64,000 nt of DNA. Source: Pseudomonadota bacterium (GTDB lineage: Bacteria > Desulfobacterota > Desulfobacteria > Desulfobacterales > Desulfolunaceae). The stretch is taken from positions 62,001 through 126,000 of the forward strand of contig JAHIRD010000027.1 in NCBI GenBank assembly GCA_018818835.1. The letters run 5' to 3'. How positions within the stretch are numbered: the first letter of the stretch is position 1; each line of letters starts with the position of its first letter. Under the pieces are notes generated by a model. It had not been told where the DNA came from and did no database searches. It saw only the letters and a list, made by a program, of their open reading frames with translations. The position numbers were made by a program, and so were the translations under genes. Of the stretch, positions 51,777 through 61,739 are shown piece after piece.

Positions 51777-51883
51777 TCAATGTTATCTCATGATTTATTG
51801 AGGTTAAACTGAGGGTTTGCACTCCCCTGAACTCTGTGATAAAAATCGGGTCTTAATCATGATCAACGTGGAAAGGACAATTC

Positions 51884-52066
51884 ATGGGAAAAAGCATCAG
51901 CAAAAAAGATAGTGAAGAGCGGGAACAGGCCTATAAAAGCCTGCCGCCAAGCCTCAGAAATTCATTGACCGACGAAGAGAAGGATCTTTTTCTTCATGCC
52001 GATGTCTGGCCGGACACCCTGTTTGAAAAACTCAGTGAATTTATCATCCAAGGGGATGAAAAATAA
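51884..52066 (+). CDS. Small protein of unknown function next to birA
   Basis: This 60-residue protein is acidic and helical: SLPPSLRNSLTDEEKDLFLH then ADVWPDTLFEKLSEFIIQ. No signal or known family. GGAAAGGACAATTC precedes the ATG. It is 23 bases before birA and probably co-transcribed. Confidence 0.55.
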   Translation: MGKSISKKDSEEREQAYKSLPPSLRNSLTDEEKDLFLHADVWPDTLFEKLSEFIIQGDEK

Positions 52067-52089
52067 CCCGCAAGCATTCAGGGAAATTC

Positions 52090-53073
52090 ATGGATACACG
52101 GGACATACTTTTAAAGGCTTTGAAGAAAAATAAAGGGACATTTGTTTCCGGAGAAGCCCTGAGCCATGAACTGGGCATCAGCCGTGCTGCTGTGTCCAAG
52201 CATGTGGCTATTTTAAAAAACACCGGCTACGCCATTTCCTCAACTCCGGGAAAAGGCTATGTGTTCCGTGAAAACCCGGACCTTCTCCTGCCCGGCGAAA
52301 TCCGCCATGGGCTCGATACAAGAATTTTCGGACACCACCTCATCGACTACCACACCCTGATCACATCCACCAATGACAGGGCCAAGGAACTGGCTTCAGC
52401 CGGAGTCCCAGAGGGGACCCTGGTGCTGGCCGAAGAACAAACTGCCGGACGTGGCCGCAAAGGCCGGCCCTGGTTTTCAACGGCCGGAGACGGGATCTGC
52501 CTTTCCCTGATCCTCAGGCCCCATATGAGTCCTTCCGAGGCGTCGCGGATTACTCTGATGACGGCTGTGGCTCTTTCTGAAACACTCCTTGGCCTTACCA
52601 GGCTTCCCGTTTTGATCAAATGGCCCAACGATATTCTGATCAAGGGGAAAAAACTGGCTGGGATTCTCACGGAAATGAGTATGGAAATGGATCAGGTTGA
52701 CTTTGTGGTGGTGGGCCTGGGCCTGAATGTCAACAGCCCTCCTGATCATTTTAGCCCGGAGGTCAGGGAGATTGCCAGCTCCCTTTTAATTGAAACAGGG
52801 ACAACCTGGAACCGGGCGGCCCTGGTCCGGGAATTCCTGAAATGGTTCGAGAATTACTATTCCTTGATCCAAGGTCAGGGCTTTTCAGCTGTGATGAAAC
52901 GATGGAAAGAACTTTCGGATATCATCGGCAGGGATGTCACCGTGGACATGCTCGGGTCACGCATCCAGGGTTGTGTCGAGGATGTTGATGATGAAGGTGT
53001 TCTGATTTTAAGGGATCCCTCTGGCATTTTTCACCGGGTTATATCCGGGGATGTGCTGCTCAAGGATATCTGA
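52090..53073 (+). CDS. birA: Bifunctional biotin-protein ligase / repressor
   Basis: This protein has 327 residues. The N-terminal winged helix (LSHELGISRAAVSKHVAILK) binds DNA. The ligase domain has TAGRGRKGRPWFS near residues 117-130 (biotinyl-AMP loop), IKWPNDILIKGKKLAGIL and VVGLGLNVNSP. The C-terminal SH3-like domain (DIIGRDVTVDMLGSRIQGCV) completes the enzyme. It charges biotin onto carboxylase or decarboxylase carrier proteins and can repress biotin genes. Confidence 0.95.
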   Translation: MDTRDILLKALKKNKGTFVSGEALSHELGISRAAVSKHVAILKNTGYAISSTPGKGYVFRENPDLLLPGEIRHGLDTRIFGHHLIDYHTLITSTNDRAKELASAGVPEGTLVLAEEQTAGRGRKGRPWFSTAGDGICLSLILRPHMSPSEASRITLMTAVALSETLLGLTRLPVLIKWPNDILIKGKKLAGILTEMSMEMDQVDFVVVGLGLNVNSPPDHFSPEVREIASSLLIETGTTWNRAALVREFLKWFENYYSLIQGQGFSAVMKRWKELSDIIGRDVTVDMLGSRIQGCVEDVDDEGVLILRDPSGIFHRVISGDVLLKDI

Positions 53074-53077
53074 CACC

Positions 53078-53107
53078 TTGACCTTAACTTAAAGCTCATG
53101 CTAATAT
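53078..53107 (+). promoter_or_regulatory. Candidate promoter of motAB
   Basis: TTGACC (53078-53083) and TAATAT (53102-53107) are 18 bases apart, 57 bases before the motA ATG. Confidence 0.45.
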
Positions 53108-53163
53108 TGCTTAGTTTTTCCCATCTATCCATTCTGTCAGTCTTTCATTGTTAAGGAATTTTC

Positions 53164-53934
53164 ATGGATCTTGCCTCGTTATCGGGAATTATTTCCGGCC
53201 TTGTCCTTATTTTCAGCGCCATTTACCTTGGGGGAGATATCCATAATTTCTGGAATGTCCCAGGCCTGATGATCGTGTTCGGCGGCACCATCGCAACCAC
53301 CCTGATCACCTTTGTGTTCAAGGATGTGGTGGCGGCCTTTAAAGCGGCTTATTTTGTGTTTTCCAAGGACAAGGAAGACCCCAACAAAATCCTGGCAACC
53401 ATGCTGAAGCTATGCCATATCAGCCGACGGCAGGGCATTCTTGAGCTGAGCCATGTAAAAACCGATTCCTTGTTTTTAAAAAAAGCCTGCGGTCTGATTG
53501 CCGATGGATCCGAGGAAGACACCATACGTGCGGCCCTTCAAACAGAGATCGAATCCCTTAAAATGAGGCATTTTATCGTTCAAGATGTGTTCCGGAAAAT
53601 GGGCACCTACTCCCCGGCATTCGGTATGCTGGGGACCCTGATCGGGCTGGTTCAGATGCTCAGCACCCTGGACGACCCCACAACCATCGGACCTGCCATG
53701 GCCGTGGCTCTTTTGACCACATTTTACGGCTCCCTTGCGTCAACCTTGGTTTTTCTCCCCATTGCCGGCAAACTGAAAACACGAACCATCATGGAAGTCA
53801 TCAACCTTGAAATCATGCTTGAAGGATCCATTTCGGTTCTGGAAAGCAATAATCCCATGATCGTTTACGAAAAGCTGTCCTCGTTTATTCCCGCGCACAG
53901 CCGTGTACCCTTGCACAAAATGGTGATCAAATAA
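53164..53934 (+). CDS. motA: MotA flagellar motor stator protein
   Basis: This 256-residue protein has four membrane segments. GGDIHNFWNVPGLMIVFGGT and FRKMGTYSPAFGMLGTLIGL with VQMLSTLDDPTTIGPAMAVA carry the conserved stator core, and the cytoplasmic loop (about 60-150) holds the charged residues that contact FliG. MotA and MotB form the proton channel that drives the flagellum. The motB gene follows directly with no gap. Confidence 0.93.
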   Translation: MDLASLSGIISGLVLIFSAIYLGGDIHNFWNVPGLMIVFGGTIATTLITFVFKDVVAAFKAAYFVFSKDKEDPNKILATMLKLCHISRRQGILELSHVKTDSLFLKKACGLIADGSEEDTIRAALQTEIESLKMRHFIVQDVFRKMGTYSPAFGMLGTLIGLVQMLSTLDDPTTIGPAMAVALLTTFYGSLASTLVFLPIAGKLKTRTIMEVINLEIMLEGSISVLESNNPMIVYEKLSSFIPAHSRVPLHKMVIK

Positions 53935-54696
53935 ATGAAAGAGCGTTCATCAAACATCTCACTGACCGACGAGGATAGCTTCAACGAATGGATGACAACC
54001 TATGCAGATCTGATGACCCTGCTGCTGGTTTTTTTTGTGCTTCTCTTTTCCCTGTCCACGTTTAATCTCATTAAATTCAAAGAGATTCTTGAATCCATCC
54101 GGGTGAATCCCGGCCAGGGGGAGCCCACGGCATCCCTGCTTGAATTCATTGAAATTCCTGATATTCTGCAAACCGAACTGACCCTGGAACAACTCACAGG
54201 CCTGAAACCCAAACGCCAGAAAAGCCCCCCCGGTCAGATGCAGGAAGCCGAAGAGATTCTGGATGATATCAATCAGTACATCACCCAGAAACATCTGGGT
54301 GAATATGTGGTCCTTGAAATCCTGGATGGAAAAATTGTGATCCGTATCCATGGGAAAATCCTGTTTCCCACGGGCACGGCCCAGATGGCCATGAATGCCG
54401 AGCCCATTCTGGACGACATCGTCAGTATTCTCAAGGAATACGCGGAATACAACATCAATATCAAAGGATACACGGACAACGTCCCGATTTCGACTGCCCA
54501 ATTCGCCTCAAACTGGGACTTGTCGGCCATCCGAGCAACAGCCGTTCTTAAGCACTTGATAAAAAGAGGAATTTCAGCCAAACGGCTGACTGCCACAGGG
54601 TATGGGGACATGTTTCCCATTGTCCCCAATACCTCGGAGAGAAATCGAGCCATCAACAGGAGAGTGGAATTTGTTCTGGAAAAAGAAAACCAGTGA
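53935..54696 (+). CDS. motB: MotB flagellar motor stator protein (OmpA-type peptidoglycan binding)
   Basis: This protein has 253 residues. The single span WMTTYADLMTLLLVFFVLLF carries the proton-binding Asp25. A linker leads to the OmpA/MotB domain: INIKGYTDNVPISTAQF, NWDLSAIRATAVLKHLIKRG and NTSERNRAINRRVEF bind peptidoglycan and anchor the stator. Its 3' end overlaps the PilZ gene by 26 bases. Confidence 0.93.
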   Translation: MKERSSNISLTDEDSFNEWMTTYADLMTLLLVFFVLLFSLSTFNLIKFKEILESIRVNPGQGEPTASLLEFIEIPDILQTELTLEQLTGLKPKRQKSPPGQMQEAEEILDDINQYITQKHLGEYVVLEILDGKIVIRIHGKILFPTGTAQMAMNAEPILDDIVSILKEYAEYNINIKGYTDNVPISTAQFASNWDLSAIRATAVLKHLIKRGISAKRLTATGYGDMFPIVPNTSERNRAINRRVEFVLEKENQ

Positions 54697-55078
54697 TAAG
54701 TCGCTGCTTGAGTATGACAACGACAACCGTCGCATGAGCTTTCGGCTGGATTCGGACGATGAAAACCCTCTGTTTGCAAAATACGGAGATCACCTGGTTC
54801 GGATGAGGAATATCAGCGCAGGCGGTGTGTCCTTTGACTATGATAAAGGACAGATCGGCGACAAACATCCCATCTGCATCACCTTGCCCGGACCAAAAGG
54901 CATTTCCTTTTCAGGCTCTGCTGAAATCCTGACCCTGTCAAATGAAATCACCTGCCATTGCAGCCTGTCCCATATCAGCGAAGAAATCCGGGAAAGCATT
55001 CATCAGTACATTCTTTACGCACAGATCAACCAGCAACGAGAAAAACGCTTGACCAAGGATCTTTGTACCGGTAACTAA
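54671..55078 (+). CDS. PilZ-domain protein coupled to motAB
   Basis: About 135 residues from a TTG at 54671, chosen because AGGAG stands 8 bases upstream; an ATG at 54602 lies far inside motB with no site. NRRMSFRL, MRNISAGGVSFDYDKG and the C-terminal helix fit a single PilZ domain, a c-di-GMP receptor fold. Overlap with motB suggests it adjusts motor function, similar in idea to YcgR, though the YcgR N-terminal domain is missing. It converges with the next gene: the two stop codons share bases 55075-55078. Confidence 0.75.
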   Translation: MFWKKKTSDKSLLEYDNDNRRMSFRLDSDDENPLFAKYGDHLVRMRNISAGGVSFDYDKGQIGDKHPICITLPGPKGISFSGSAEILTLSNEITCHCSLSHISEEIRESIHQYILYAQINQQREKRLTKDLCTGN

Positions 55079-56541
55079 AAAATTATATTTAAACCCAGAA
55101 CCAGTCCATGGGACAGATTCCGGCGATAAAATTCAACCTCATCGTCATTGTCCGAGACAAATGGCAGGGGCCACATGGGCCACTGGGCATTCATCCCGTA
55201 TCCCAAGGTCATTTCCATCTCAAAGGTGGGCCGCTCCAAGAGGTATTTCAATCCGACTTCCGGGGTGATCCTCATGTTGAACCTGTATATGTTTTCCGAA
55301 AAGGAATAGCTCAAATCCGTGCTTAAAGCATCGATCACTCCACCTGACACCTTGCCGTAAGACAGCCCGCCATAAAGGCCTGCGGTCAGATAGGGAAACA
55401 GATGTTCGGACCGGAAAAGCCCGGTTTTCCCGGCAGCAATCGTGTCATAACGCAAGGCCAGATTCAGGGTGCTCAGCTGAAAGTCTTCGTCAAAACGGAT
55501 GGCCCAAAGAGCTCCGTCTTTGTTTTTACAGGATACAAGGGTGGGGTATTTATCGTGGCTCATGCTAAAGCCCCAGGCCAGGCCGGGTTTGGATCTGTAT
55601 AAAAACTCGCCGTTCAGGGAGCGTGTGGTTATGGTTTGAGTTCTGTTATTATACCTGGCATCCGATTCAATGTTTGCATAATCCAGATTGATGAGAAAGG
55701 GTGTGTCCCTGATATCAAAATACCAGAGAAAACCAAGAGAGTCGGCGCTGTTATCCCCTCCGACCAGGCGGCTTGTGGCCAGATTGAACTGAAAATGAGT
55801 CAAGGTGAGAGTCAACCGATTCATCACAAAGGATTCCTTTTCATAGGTCACGGCCTGTTCTGGATTCAGGGTTTCGTAAAGGGCCTCATAATTCGTTGAA
55901 TCATAGAGGGATTTGGGCTGATATTGCATGCCCCCCACACTCCAGGTCCAGGTTGGCTTGAGGGTCAGGGGTGAGTCTGTTGCTTTTTTCCCCATTTGAT
56001 CCGTGGTATCTGTTTCGTTTTTAGCCCCGTTATCAGTCAGCGGTGTGGGCTCTTCCACTATTTTTTCATGGGCTTTTGTGCTGAATAACATTTTAAGGGT
56101 CTGACTATCCAAACGCCCTGTTTGCTCCAGTTGATGATCTTTCTGGAAATCAATGAGATCCGTCTCGGGGATATCACTTCTTCTCCCGCTGATCGGTCCG
56201 GGGTAATATCCAAGCACCTTCAATTTCTTCTGGGCTTTTTTGATGGCAAGCTCTCGTTTTTTCCGTTTATTTTCCTTAATCACTTTTTCTTCCTCGGCAA
56301 GAAGAGCTGCGCATGTTTCATTATCCAGTTCCCCCGTGGTTTTCAGGTCATAATCGGCCTGAAAGGTTCGGATGGACTTATTGGTGGACGAGCCCATTTC
56401 CCCATCAACAGCATCCGGGAAATAATTCAGGTCCTTTAATATGGTCTGGGCTTTTGTCACGGTGATGCAACCGGCATCGCACAGTGGGGGAAAGAGCGCC
56501 ATCATGAGGATCATGAGGATCAGCGTTTTCATTTTTTCCAT
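55075..56541 (-). CDS. Peptidoglycan-binding protein with a C-terminal beta-barrel-like domain
   Basis: About 488 residues from ATG 56541 (AGGAACGAAGAAC upstream). A signal peptide (KTLILMILMMALFPPLCDAG) is followed by two PG_binding_1 units: KAQTILKDLNYFPDAVDGEM and KAQKKLKVLGYYPGPISGR. A basic coiled linker and a Thr/Pro-rich stretch lead to about 300 residues of alternating strands ending in VLGLNIIF, an outer-membrane-barrel type end with terminal Phe. It may link peptidoglycan to the outer membrane. It follows the GLUG protein gene in the same direction. Confidence 0.68.
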   Translation of the reverse strand: MEKMKTLILMILMMALFPPLCDAGCITVTKAQTILKDLNYFPDAVDGEMGSSTNKSIRTFQADYDLKTTGELDNETCAALLAEEEKVIKENKRKKRELAIKKAQKKLKVLGYYPGPISGRRSDIPETDLIDFQKDHQLEQTGRLDSQTLKMLFSTKAHEKIVEEPTPLTDNGAKNETDTTDQMGKKATDSPLTLKPTWTWSVGGMQYQPKSLYDSTNYEALYETLNPEQAVTYEKESFVMNRLTLTLTHFQFNLATSRLVGGDNSADSLGFLWYFDIRDTPFLINLDYANIESDARYNNRTQTITTRSLNGEFLYRSKPGLAWGFSMSHDKYPTLVSCKNKDGALWAIRFDEDFQLSTLNLALRYDTIAAGKTGLFRSEHLFPYLTAGLYGGLSYGKVSGGVIDALSTDLSYSFSENIYRFNMRITPEVGLKYLLERPTFEMEMTLGYGMNAQWPMWPLPFVSDNDDEVEFYRRNLSHGLVLGLNIIF

Positions 56542-56597
56542 GTTCTTCGTTCCTCTTAAGTTTCTTCTTGGTTCCATTTTATGTTCCAGGCCTTGCC

Positions 56598-59500
56598 TTA
56601 CCAATCATTCAGGGATGAAATAAAGCATCCGCTACCATCCCCTCCGCTGTAAGAATTTGCCTGGCCGGACCCTGTTCTCCCGGCCGTGGTTTCCCATGCG
56701 GTTATGGCCCGATTGTTGGACCAATCAAGCTCGTTTCCTTCAAAATCCACATGACTTTCACTGACAGCGTCAACTTCATCCCACACCTGAACATCCCCTT
56801 TAAAGAGAATGTGGTATGATTCACCTGTTTTGATTTCATCAAAGCCAAGGGGGCCGTCCAAAACCATCCACGTCACGCCCTCATCCAGTGAATAATATGT
56901 ATTAATCAATGAAGGGCTTGTTGTCTCGGAAAGAATCACCGTGTAAGCCGGATTCGGTCCCAGGTTGGTCAGGGTCACATCGCTGGAATAGGTCTTTTGG
57001 CCGATCACGCTGGTTGTTGGGCTGCTTTTGGATACCACAAGGTCAGCGGCCAAGATGTCCCAGATCAAATAGGGCCGACTGATCCCTTCCACCAGATTCC
57101 AGACGGTTATAAAATCCCATCCTTCAAACGAGGCCTGACTGATCATGTCCACTGAATCCAGACCTTCACCACCAGCCGATGTTTCCTGCCCCGAGCCTGT
57201 GATATCCCAGTACGACAACTCAATACCCAGGCCTCCTGAGTTGTCCAGGCCGCCAAAACCGCCGGTCTCATCCGTTCCTGAAACGGCTCCGCTGCTGTAA
57301 CAATTTCTGATCATTTCCGTCGTTGAAATGCTGCCTGCAAAACCACCAGTCCGGGTTTTTCCAAGCACATCACCCCTGGCCATGCTGTTTTTGACATCAC
57401 CGTTCAAGAGACCTACAAAGCCTCCTGTGTCAAGCTCACCATGACAAAAGCCCGTACTAAAACAACCCTTGATTTTACTATTATTCATACCGATGAATCC
57501 ACCCACATGGCTGAGTCCGGTCACAAATCCCGTGGCGACACATTGGATCACTGTTCCATTCTGGAAAAATCCGGTAAATCCACCGACGCCGGCATTTCCC
57601 CGGACAGTCCCCTTGCTTCGGCAAAGCTCCACGCTGCCGTCGGACCCCATACCCAGGAATCCACCCACATGGGTATTGCCATAGACATTGCCCAGGCTCT
57701 GACTGCTTTCAATCAGGCTCCCGCTCATCTGTCCGATGAGCCCCCCAACGTTAGACTGGCCACGAACCTCGACGTCACTTTTCAGGAGACTGACATGGCC
57801 ACCTTGCTGACGTCCGATCAAGCCTCCCACATAGCCCAGGGGGTTTGCGACCGGGCTTGACAGGATCAGGTCAGTCTCCGTATCCTGCGTGAATCCTCCC
57901 CCACAGACCGTGCCCGAGACGGAGCAATTGAGGAGTATGCCCGAGCTTAATCCAGCCAGAAGTCCCACGTATTCGCCTCCGATTACTGAGGCATTTTCAA
58001 TAACAAGGTTTTCAACGATGCCGTCCGGGCCCAGGGTTCCAAACAGACCCACCGGGTCTAAGGCCAAAGGCCTGTTCATGAAAAGACCACGGATCACGTG
58101 ACGTTTACCATCAAGATGACCATTGAACCCGGCAAGGCCGATGGGTTCAAACCCGGCACCCTGGTTCCACACAGATGAAATACCTGCATCCACATCGTTA
58201 ACAAGGATAAATGAAGACGAAAGAAGCTCGCGTGACCCCATGCCCTGGAGCCCATGGACATTACCGATTCGATAGGGGTCATCCACAGTGCCGTCCCCTC
58301 CCTTAAAACGAAAAAAGGGATAGGTCTCATGACCGGCCGTTGTTTCCATGGCCCAGACCGTGATAAAATCCCAGGAGGGAAAAGACGAGGCTTGCATCAT
58401 CTGGGTGGTGCTCAACACCATCATCTGTCCGTCCACTGCCCCGGAACTGATACCCGAGGTATCTCCGTCCCAGACGTTCAAATTAAGGGTGCCGGTGTTT
58501 TCAAAGACAAAGCCCCCCAGGGTGTTCGCATTTCCGGTCATAGGGCCTGTGCTGTAGCAGAATTCAACGGTTCCGGCATTGGCGGCAACAAGGCCTCCGA
58601 CGTAACTCCCACCCGTAACCGGACCTATGCTGTAACAGTTTCTTAAAAAAGCCCCGGGGCCAAGGTCGGTAGGGCCAAGAACGGCGGCGACCAAACCTCC
58701 TGCAATATTTCCTGTGGCCGAGACCGGACCGCTGTTGCTGCTCACAAGGATCTGTGAATCCCCTGAGAATTCCCCGGCCAGCCCCCCTACAAAATGATTA
58801 CCTGTGACCGACCCCGTATTGGCACAATACTGGACAAAAACATTTTCCCCGGCACCAACAAGCCCTCCGGCATAGCTTTCAGACCCCGTTACAGTGCCAC
58901 TTATGGTATTCCGGATTAGTGAAGCGATGGTGCCGAGATTGACACCCTCTGGTGCATTAATAAAGCCTGCTGCATACCCCGCAAGGCCACCCACATGGGA
59001 TATGCCTGAAACAGAGCATGCGCTGAAACAGTCACTGACCATAACCGGGCTTCCGTATATTGATCCGATAAGCCCGCCAACCTTGTCGCCAGCTCCATTA
59101 ACCTGCCCTGAAACCACGGTACAATTGGAAATCAAAACCGATGCTCCAGCCTCGGTGGTATTCATATCCACCATACCCACCAGGGCACCCACATCGGACT
59201 GACCGATAATGGTCACGTTTTCAAGGATCAGGTCCTTGATGGCACATTCACTGCTAACCGCCGAAACGATACTGAAAAGGCCAAGGGAAGAAAGTTCCGG
59301 CCTGTTGATGTAAAGACCTGTAATACGATGATTGTTTCCTTCAAAACTGCCTGTAAATATTCCGATCTGAGAACTATCCATGGTTCCGATGGGCTCAAAA
59401 CCCTGACCATCAGCCCAGGTGGATGTCACCGAGGCATCGATATCATTCATCAGAATGCAGCGGTCGCTTAAATGATTACGTATGTCCTGGAGATCGTCTA

Positions 59501-59609
59501 TGGTGTAGATCTGGAAATCCGCAGAAAAGGCCATTGCAACCCAAACACAGGAAAATATTAGACTAAAAATTACTCTGACCAGCCACCTTTTCATCACATC
59601 ACCGTTCAT
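56598..59609 (-). CDS. Large secreted GLUG-repeat protein with C-terminal GCFI motif
   Basis: About 1003 residues from the ATG at 59609 (GGAG 7 bases upstream); a second start at 59594 is possible. A signal peptide (RVIFSLIFSCVWVAMAFSAD) is followed by some 20 repeats of the GLUG type (GGLIGSI, GGLAGYAAG, GGLVGAGE, GGFTGFFQ, GGFIGMNN), predicting a long beta-helix. Paired FEPIG segments mark two duplicated halves. Residues before the end form a DUF11-like fold (KSSPTTSVIGQKTYSSDVTL). The C terminus reads GGDGSGCFISSLNDW, close to the CFI-box sorting-type tail. It is probably a surface adhesin. Confidence 0.75.
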   Translation of the reverse strand: MNGDVMKRWLVRVIFSLIFSCVWVAMAFSADFQIYTIDDLQDIRNHLSDRCILMNDIDASVTSTWADGQGFEPIGTMDSSQIGIFTGSFEGNNHRITGLYINRPELSSLGLFSIVSAVSSECAIKDLILENVTIIGQSDVGALVGMVDMNTTEAGASVLISNCTVVSGQVNGAGDKVGGLIGSIYGSPVMVSDCFSACSVSGISHVGGLAGYAAGFINAPEGVNLGTIASLIRNTISGTVTGSESYAGGLVGAGENVFVQYCANTGSVTGNHFVGGLAGEFSGDSQILVSSNSGPVSATGNIAGGLVAAVLGPTDLGPGAFLRNCYSIGPVTGGSYVGGLVAANAGTVEFCYSTGPMTGNANTLGGFVFENTGTLNLNVWDGDTSGISSGAVDGQMMVLSTTQMMQASSFPSWDFITVWAMETTAGHETYPFFRFKGGDGTVDDPYRIGNVHGLQGMGSRELLSSSFILVNDVDAGISSVWNQGAGFEPIGLAGFNGHLDGKRHVIRGLFMNRPLALDPVGLFGTLGPDGIVENLVIENASVIGGEYVGLLAGLSSGILLNCSVSGTVCGGGFTQDTETDLILSSPVANPLGYVGGLIGRQQGGHVSLLKSDVEVRGQSNVGGLIGQMSGSLIESSQSLGNVYGNTHVGGFLGMGSDGSVELCRSKGTVRGNAGVGGFTGFFQNGTVIQCVATGFVTGLSHVGGFIGMNNSKIKGCFSTGFCHGELDTGGFVGLLNGDVKNSMARGDVLGKTRTGGFAGSISTTEMIRNCYSSGAVSGTDETGGFGGLDNSGGLGIELSYWDITGSGQETSAGGEGLDSVDMISQASFEGWDFITVWNLVEGISRPYLIWDILAADLVVSKSSPTTSVIGQKTYSSDVTLTNLGPNPAYTVILSETTSPSLINTYYSLDEGVTWMVLDGPLGFDEIKTGESYHILFKGDVQVWDEVDAVSESHVDFEGNELDWSNNRAITAWETTAGRTGSGQANSYSGGDGSGCFISSLNDW

Positions 59610-59879
59610 TCGATATCTCCTGCCCATGGATGATATGCATGATCCAACCTACTGATGGATCATGCCGGATCTTTGACGTTACCCGACCAGATCATGCGTC
59701 GGCACGTGATGTTTTATGAATGGCTTTAAAAAAAATCAAACATACCGTATCAGGCAATTTATTTTCTTTATCGGACGGATTCATAATGGTAACGTCTTTT
59801 ATCATTTGCATCACTATTATAAAAATGACGTTACCTATAAAAACAGAAAAATAATAAAAGTCAAGGGGTTTATCCTGAA
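59610..59879. other. Intergenic stretch with a long hairpin
   Basis: GGTAACGTCTTTTAT near 59789-59803 pairs with ATAAAAATGACGTTACC near 59820-59836 with one bulge. No gene seen. It separates the GLUG gene from the twin lipoprotein genes on the minus strand. Confidence 0.5.
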
Positions 59880-61739
59880 TCATTCCTCCGATTCATTGGG
59901 GTCAACCGGCAACTGGGGAAGATTCTGATAGGTTGATGAGACCACCTGCTTCATCTCCGAATCACTCACAGGGAGGTTGTAAATCTCCTCACCGGCCTGG
60001 TTCATGGCATTTAAATCGAGTACGGTACCAGGAATAAGATCATCTCCTTTGCCAAGATTTCCCTTGATCCCGTACACCACCCACCGTGGCCCTTCCAAAG
60101 ACAAAACCAGGTACGCACAATCCGATACCGCCAGAATGGACTGGGCTCCCAGGTGGGTCATGGCTTCATAGCTCAGAACCACACCGGCTCCAACCTCATA
60201 GCCGCTGGGCACCATGACGGCCTTTGAAAGCTGGTAAAGACCGTAGGCCGAGCCACCGGCAACGGAAGCGGTGGTTCCTGTAACCAAGGTTGTTCCTGCT
60301 ATAATGTTACCAAAAAGATCTGTTCCTGCGGCCACGGTTTCACCGCCCACAAGAACGGTCCCTGACCCGGCGGCCCCGCTGCCCATCACGGCCAGACCCA
60401 CGGTGGTTCCCGTGGCAGCCACCCCTGCAGCGGCCAGGGGGACTCCGATGTACTGGCCAAGGCTTCCTGCAACATGGCCACTGCCTTTAACAATGACACA
60501 GCCGGCCTTGGATGCCCCAACGCTCGTCACGCCGGCCAGGGTACCGCCTCCCAGTGCCGCCCCGGCAATCACAGGGCCGGAGGTGTATTCCATGAGTCCG
60601 TAAATCCCGGCCAGAGCCGCCTCACCGGACGGAGCGGTCAGTTGATACAGGGACTTTGTCGTGTTCCAGGCCACATCAACCGCAATCCGGGCCATGGCCC
60701 GCCCTTCCTCCTCAATGACCATCACCGGAAAAGCCACACAGTTCACACCAATATAACCCAAACCCCCGGCCGTCATCTTCATGGCCGGTTCGATGGTGGC
60801 ATCCCAGAAAAGACCCTGGAGAACCCATCGCAAGGCTTTCAGGCTGGCCAGGGGAATACCTGTGGTATAGCAGCCACTTAACTCATCTCCGGCTTTTGAA
60901 AAGGTATCCCGGACATCATGGGTGTAATCTGTGGCCGTCGATAGAACAAGATCCTTGGTTTTGCCCGAGGCATTGTCCCGCCACAGGTGCTCATGTTCGA
61001 CTATCCGTGAAAAATCAGCCTTATCAAGATTCTCACCCGCGGAATTCATGTTTCGTTTCAACTGATCCGGTATGGCCAGGTATCCCTGAATAAACGAGGT
61101 TCTGGCATTGTCCAGTGAATCCTTGGCTCCGTCTACCCGGTCAGCGTAAAATTCCCTGGAAAAATCGCGGGAATCCCTGATCAGGGCCTTGCCGTTTTCC
61201 GTACCGCGTTCATTGAGATGATCTCCCATACGTGAGGTGTTTTGAACCATATCATGGGCTGCCGCAGCCATATCTATCTGAAGCTGTTTTGAAAAGACCC
61301 AGGAGTCACCGATCAGATCCCCGCCTTTGTCCCAGGAGCGGTCAAGAAGCCACACACTGCTTTCTCTGGAGTTGGTTTTAATAAAATCCGCCATCTCATG
61401 GCCTGTTTCCCGGCTTGCCTTTGCCCCTCTGATCGAAAGTTTCGTGCCTTCGGAAACGATGTAAACGGATTCCGAAGCCTGTTTCAAGGATTTGAGAAGG
61501 GCCTGCCTTGCCCTGAGTCCGGCCATATCCATGACCAGATCAAGGGTATCGGGTCCGGGAGGAATCAGATAAATGGAGCTTTGGGGAACCCTGAATGCCC
61601 CATTCTTATACAAGGAGGCATGGCCCTCCTTGACCAGCTTCCGCGTGTTTTTCAACGGATCATTCGCCTTTCCGGCACAGGACAGGGTTAAAACCAGTAT
61701 TCCGCATGCAAGGGCCAGGCCCCATGGCTTAGTCTTCAT
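59880..61739 (-). CDS. Lipoprotein of unknown family with a Gly/Ala-rich membrane-like region (twin 1)
   Basis: This protein has 619 residues. The lipoprotein signal is WGLALACGILVLTLSCAGKA. Residues 40-290 are helical and charged. From about 310 to 520 the chain is rich in Gly, Ala, Val and Thr (GAALGGGTLAGVTSVGASKA) with several weak hydrophobic segments, as in pore or hairpin-forming proteins. The final 90 residues (YLVLSLEGPRWVVYGIKGNL, PGTVLDLNAMNQAG) form a domain shared with the next gene product. Its start overlaps that gene by 11 bases. No known family is recognised. Confidence 0.55.
   Translation of the reverse strand: MKTKPWGLALACGILVLTLSCAGKANDPLKNTRKLVKEGHASLYKNGAFRVPQSSIYLIPPGPDTLDLVMDMAGLRARQALLKSLKQASESVYIVSEGTKLSIRGAKASRETGHEMADFIKTNSRESSVWLLDRSWDKGGDLIGDSWVFSKQLQIDMAAAAHDMVQNTSRMGDHLNERGTENGKALIRDSRDFSREFYADRVDGAKDSLDNARTSFIQGYLAIPDQLKRNMNSAGENLDKADFSRIVEHEHLWRDNASGKTKDLVLSTATDYTHDVRDTFSKAGDELSGCYTTGIPLASLKALRWVLQGLFWDATIEPAMKMTAGGLGYIGVNCVAFPVMVIEEEGRAMARIAVDVAWNTTKSLYQLTAPSGEAALAGIYGLMEYTSGPVIAGAALGGGTLAGVTSVGASKAGCVIVKGSGHVAGSLGQYIGVPLAAAGVAATGTTVGLAVMGSGAAGSGTVLVGGETVAAGTDLFGNIIAGTTLVTGTTASVAGGSAYGLYQLSKAVMVPSGYEVGAGVVLSYEAMTHLGAQSILAVSDCAYLVLSLEGPRWVVYGIKGNLGKGDDLIPGTVLDLNAMNQAGEEIYNLPVSDSEMKQVVSSTYQNLPQLPVDPNESEE

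Noticed and set aside
59692-59883. 63-codon minus-strand frame between the lipoprotein and GLUG genes
   Set aside because: It overlaps a long hairpin and has no ribosome site or homologous pattern.
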